Part shown: in pieces, positions 63,390 to 64,000 of the stretch
How the letters are laid out: each line of letters begins with the position of its first letter
Numbering within the stretch: position 1 is the first letter of the stretch
NCBI GenBank assembly: GCA_023362775.1
Contig: JALMGJ010000005.1
Span: 69,360,963-69,424,962, forward strand
DNA length: 64,000 nucleotides
Source of the DNA: Charina bottae
Taxonomy: Eukaryota; Chordata; Lepidosauria; Squamata; Charinaidae
Direction of reading: 5' to 3'
Notes under the pieces: model-generated
Databases searched by the model: none
What the model was told of the DNA's origin: nothing
What the model saw: the letters and a program-made list of their open reading frames with translations, nothing else
Made by a program: the position numbers and the translations under genes

Positions 63390-64000
63390 ATATGTTGATG
63401 AAGGTTCTCAGTCATCCAGGTGGAACAGTCTGTGGCTTGAATCATGTCAACTGGATTTCTATTTTCTCAGTAGAAACGTTTCACTCCTTATCCAAGGAGC
63501 TTCTTCAGTCTGAGTAAAGTTAGTAAGGGAATCCTTAAATATGTTCCTAGGGTGGCTGTGTGACCTTGCACCTGGGGCTAGGTCATGGTTATTTGAGATG
63601 TTTATTTCTAAGTCCCTTTATCATCTAAAGGAGGATCGTTAAGATTACCCTGCTGCTGTTGAGCTTGCGAAATTGTCTTAATCTTCCTGGGCACAGAAGA
63701 CAAAGCAGGAAGGAAGATAGGGGAAAGGTTGTGCCTGAGGCTTTTCCTAAGATCCACAAGGAAGGAACACCCCTCCGACCCATAGTCAGCAGCATTAATT
63801 TGGTAACATACAACATTGCCAAACACCTCTCTACCATACTAGCACCTCTAGTTGGACACTCTGAACACCACATCCAAAATTCGGAAGAATTTGTTTCCAA
63901 AGCAAAGATCCTGAAACTGGATACAGATGAAACTATGGTCTCCTTCGATGTGTCCTCCCTTTTCACCAGCATCCCCACCACTCATGCTCTATCCGCTGTC
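63390..64000 (+). pseudogene. Penelope-like element: pLTR end and start of reverse transcriptase, cut by the window
   Basis: The first part (63390-63520) has TTCTCAGTCATCCAGG, TAGAAACGTTTCACTCC and CCAAGGAGCTTCTTCAGTC, the pLTR-type end of a Penelope-like element. From 63734 the plus strand reads PEAFPKIHKEGTPLRPIVSS, NLVTYNIAKHLSTILAPLVG, HSEEFVSK-like and ETMVSFDVSSLFTSIPTTHA. These are the P-K-I-H-K, R-P-I-V and V-S-F-D-V-x-S-L-F blocks of Penelope reverse transcriptase, the last holding its first catalytic aspartate. The frame is open to the window end. The YxDD block and GIY-YIG endonuclease would lie beyond 64000. The region between 63520 and 63734 is too short for the usual N-terminal part, so an internal deletion is likely. 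Confidence 0.8.

Overview
The window looks like a gene desert (intergenic or long-intron DNA) of a reptile, most likely a squamate. No host protein-coding exon, rRNA or functional tRNA gene could be recognised. The organism call rests on the repeats: tRNA-headed SINEs of the Sauria type with a BovB-like tail, a second tRNA SINE family with L2-like or 'lysine-type' tails, RTE/BovB LINE pieces, many CR1/L2-clade LINE ends, an L1-like insertion, Penelope-like elements, a mariner relic, and an unusually rich set of hAT-type DNA transposons. The background is AT-rich. The GC-rich, CpG-rich islands are transposons, not promoters of genes.

Layout. 1-7.4 kb: unique AT-rich DNA with one Sauria SINE (1001-1336), a microsatellite hairpin (1540-1687), a rearranged hAT MITE with a perfect 238-bp palindrome (1769-2565), a CR1/L2 3' end (2913-3870) and an RTE/BovB 3' end (5880-6170). 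7.43-10.89 kb: one GC-rich composite hAT element with exact 8-bp target duplication, carrying a CCAAT/GC-box minisatellite, several inverted repeats and a LINE fragment. 11-20 kb: Sauria SINE, two MITEs with exact target duplications, microsatellites, LINE pieces, an RTE endonuclease fragment and a TA-type palindromic transposon. 20.8-23.06 kb: an internally deleted L1-like retroposon with a 13-bp target duplication. 23-41 kb: hAT elements of four terminal types, a mariner pseudogene broken by a LINE, a 34-bp SINE head with its own target duplication, and two copies of an LTR-like sequence. 41.4-45.3 kb: the longest element, a nearly full-length CR1/L2-clade LINE with endonuclease and reverse transcriptase remains but several stops and frame changes. 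45.6-49.1 kb: two MITEs, then a probable solo LTR carrying a 1.5-kb hAT. 49-64 kb: SINEs, LINE tails, TA-type elements and MITEs, ending in two Penelope-like elements, the second running off the window with recognisable reverse transcriptase.

The elements do not form a pathway. The interest lies in their nesting order and rearrangements: exact target duplications let many insertions be dated relative to each other, one GC-rich module is shared among hAT elements with different ends, and two long perfect palindromes have structures that point to hairpin-driven copying or Penelope-type insertion. Family names are from sequence memory without a database search.
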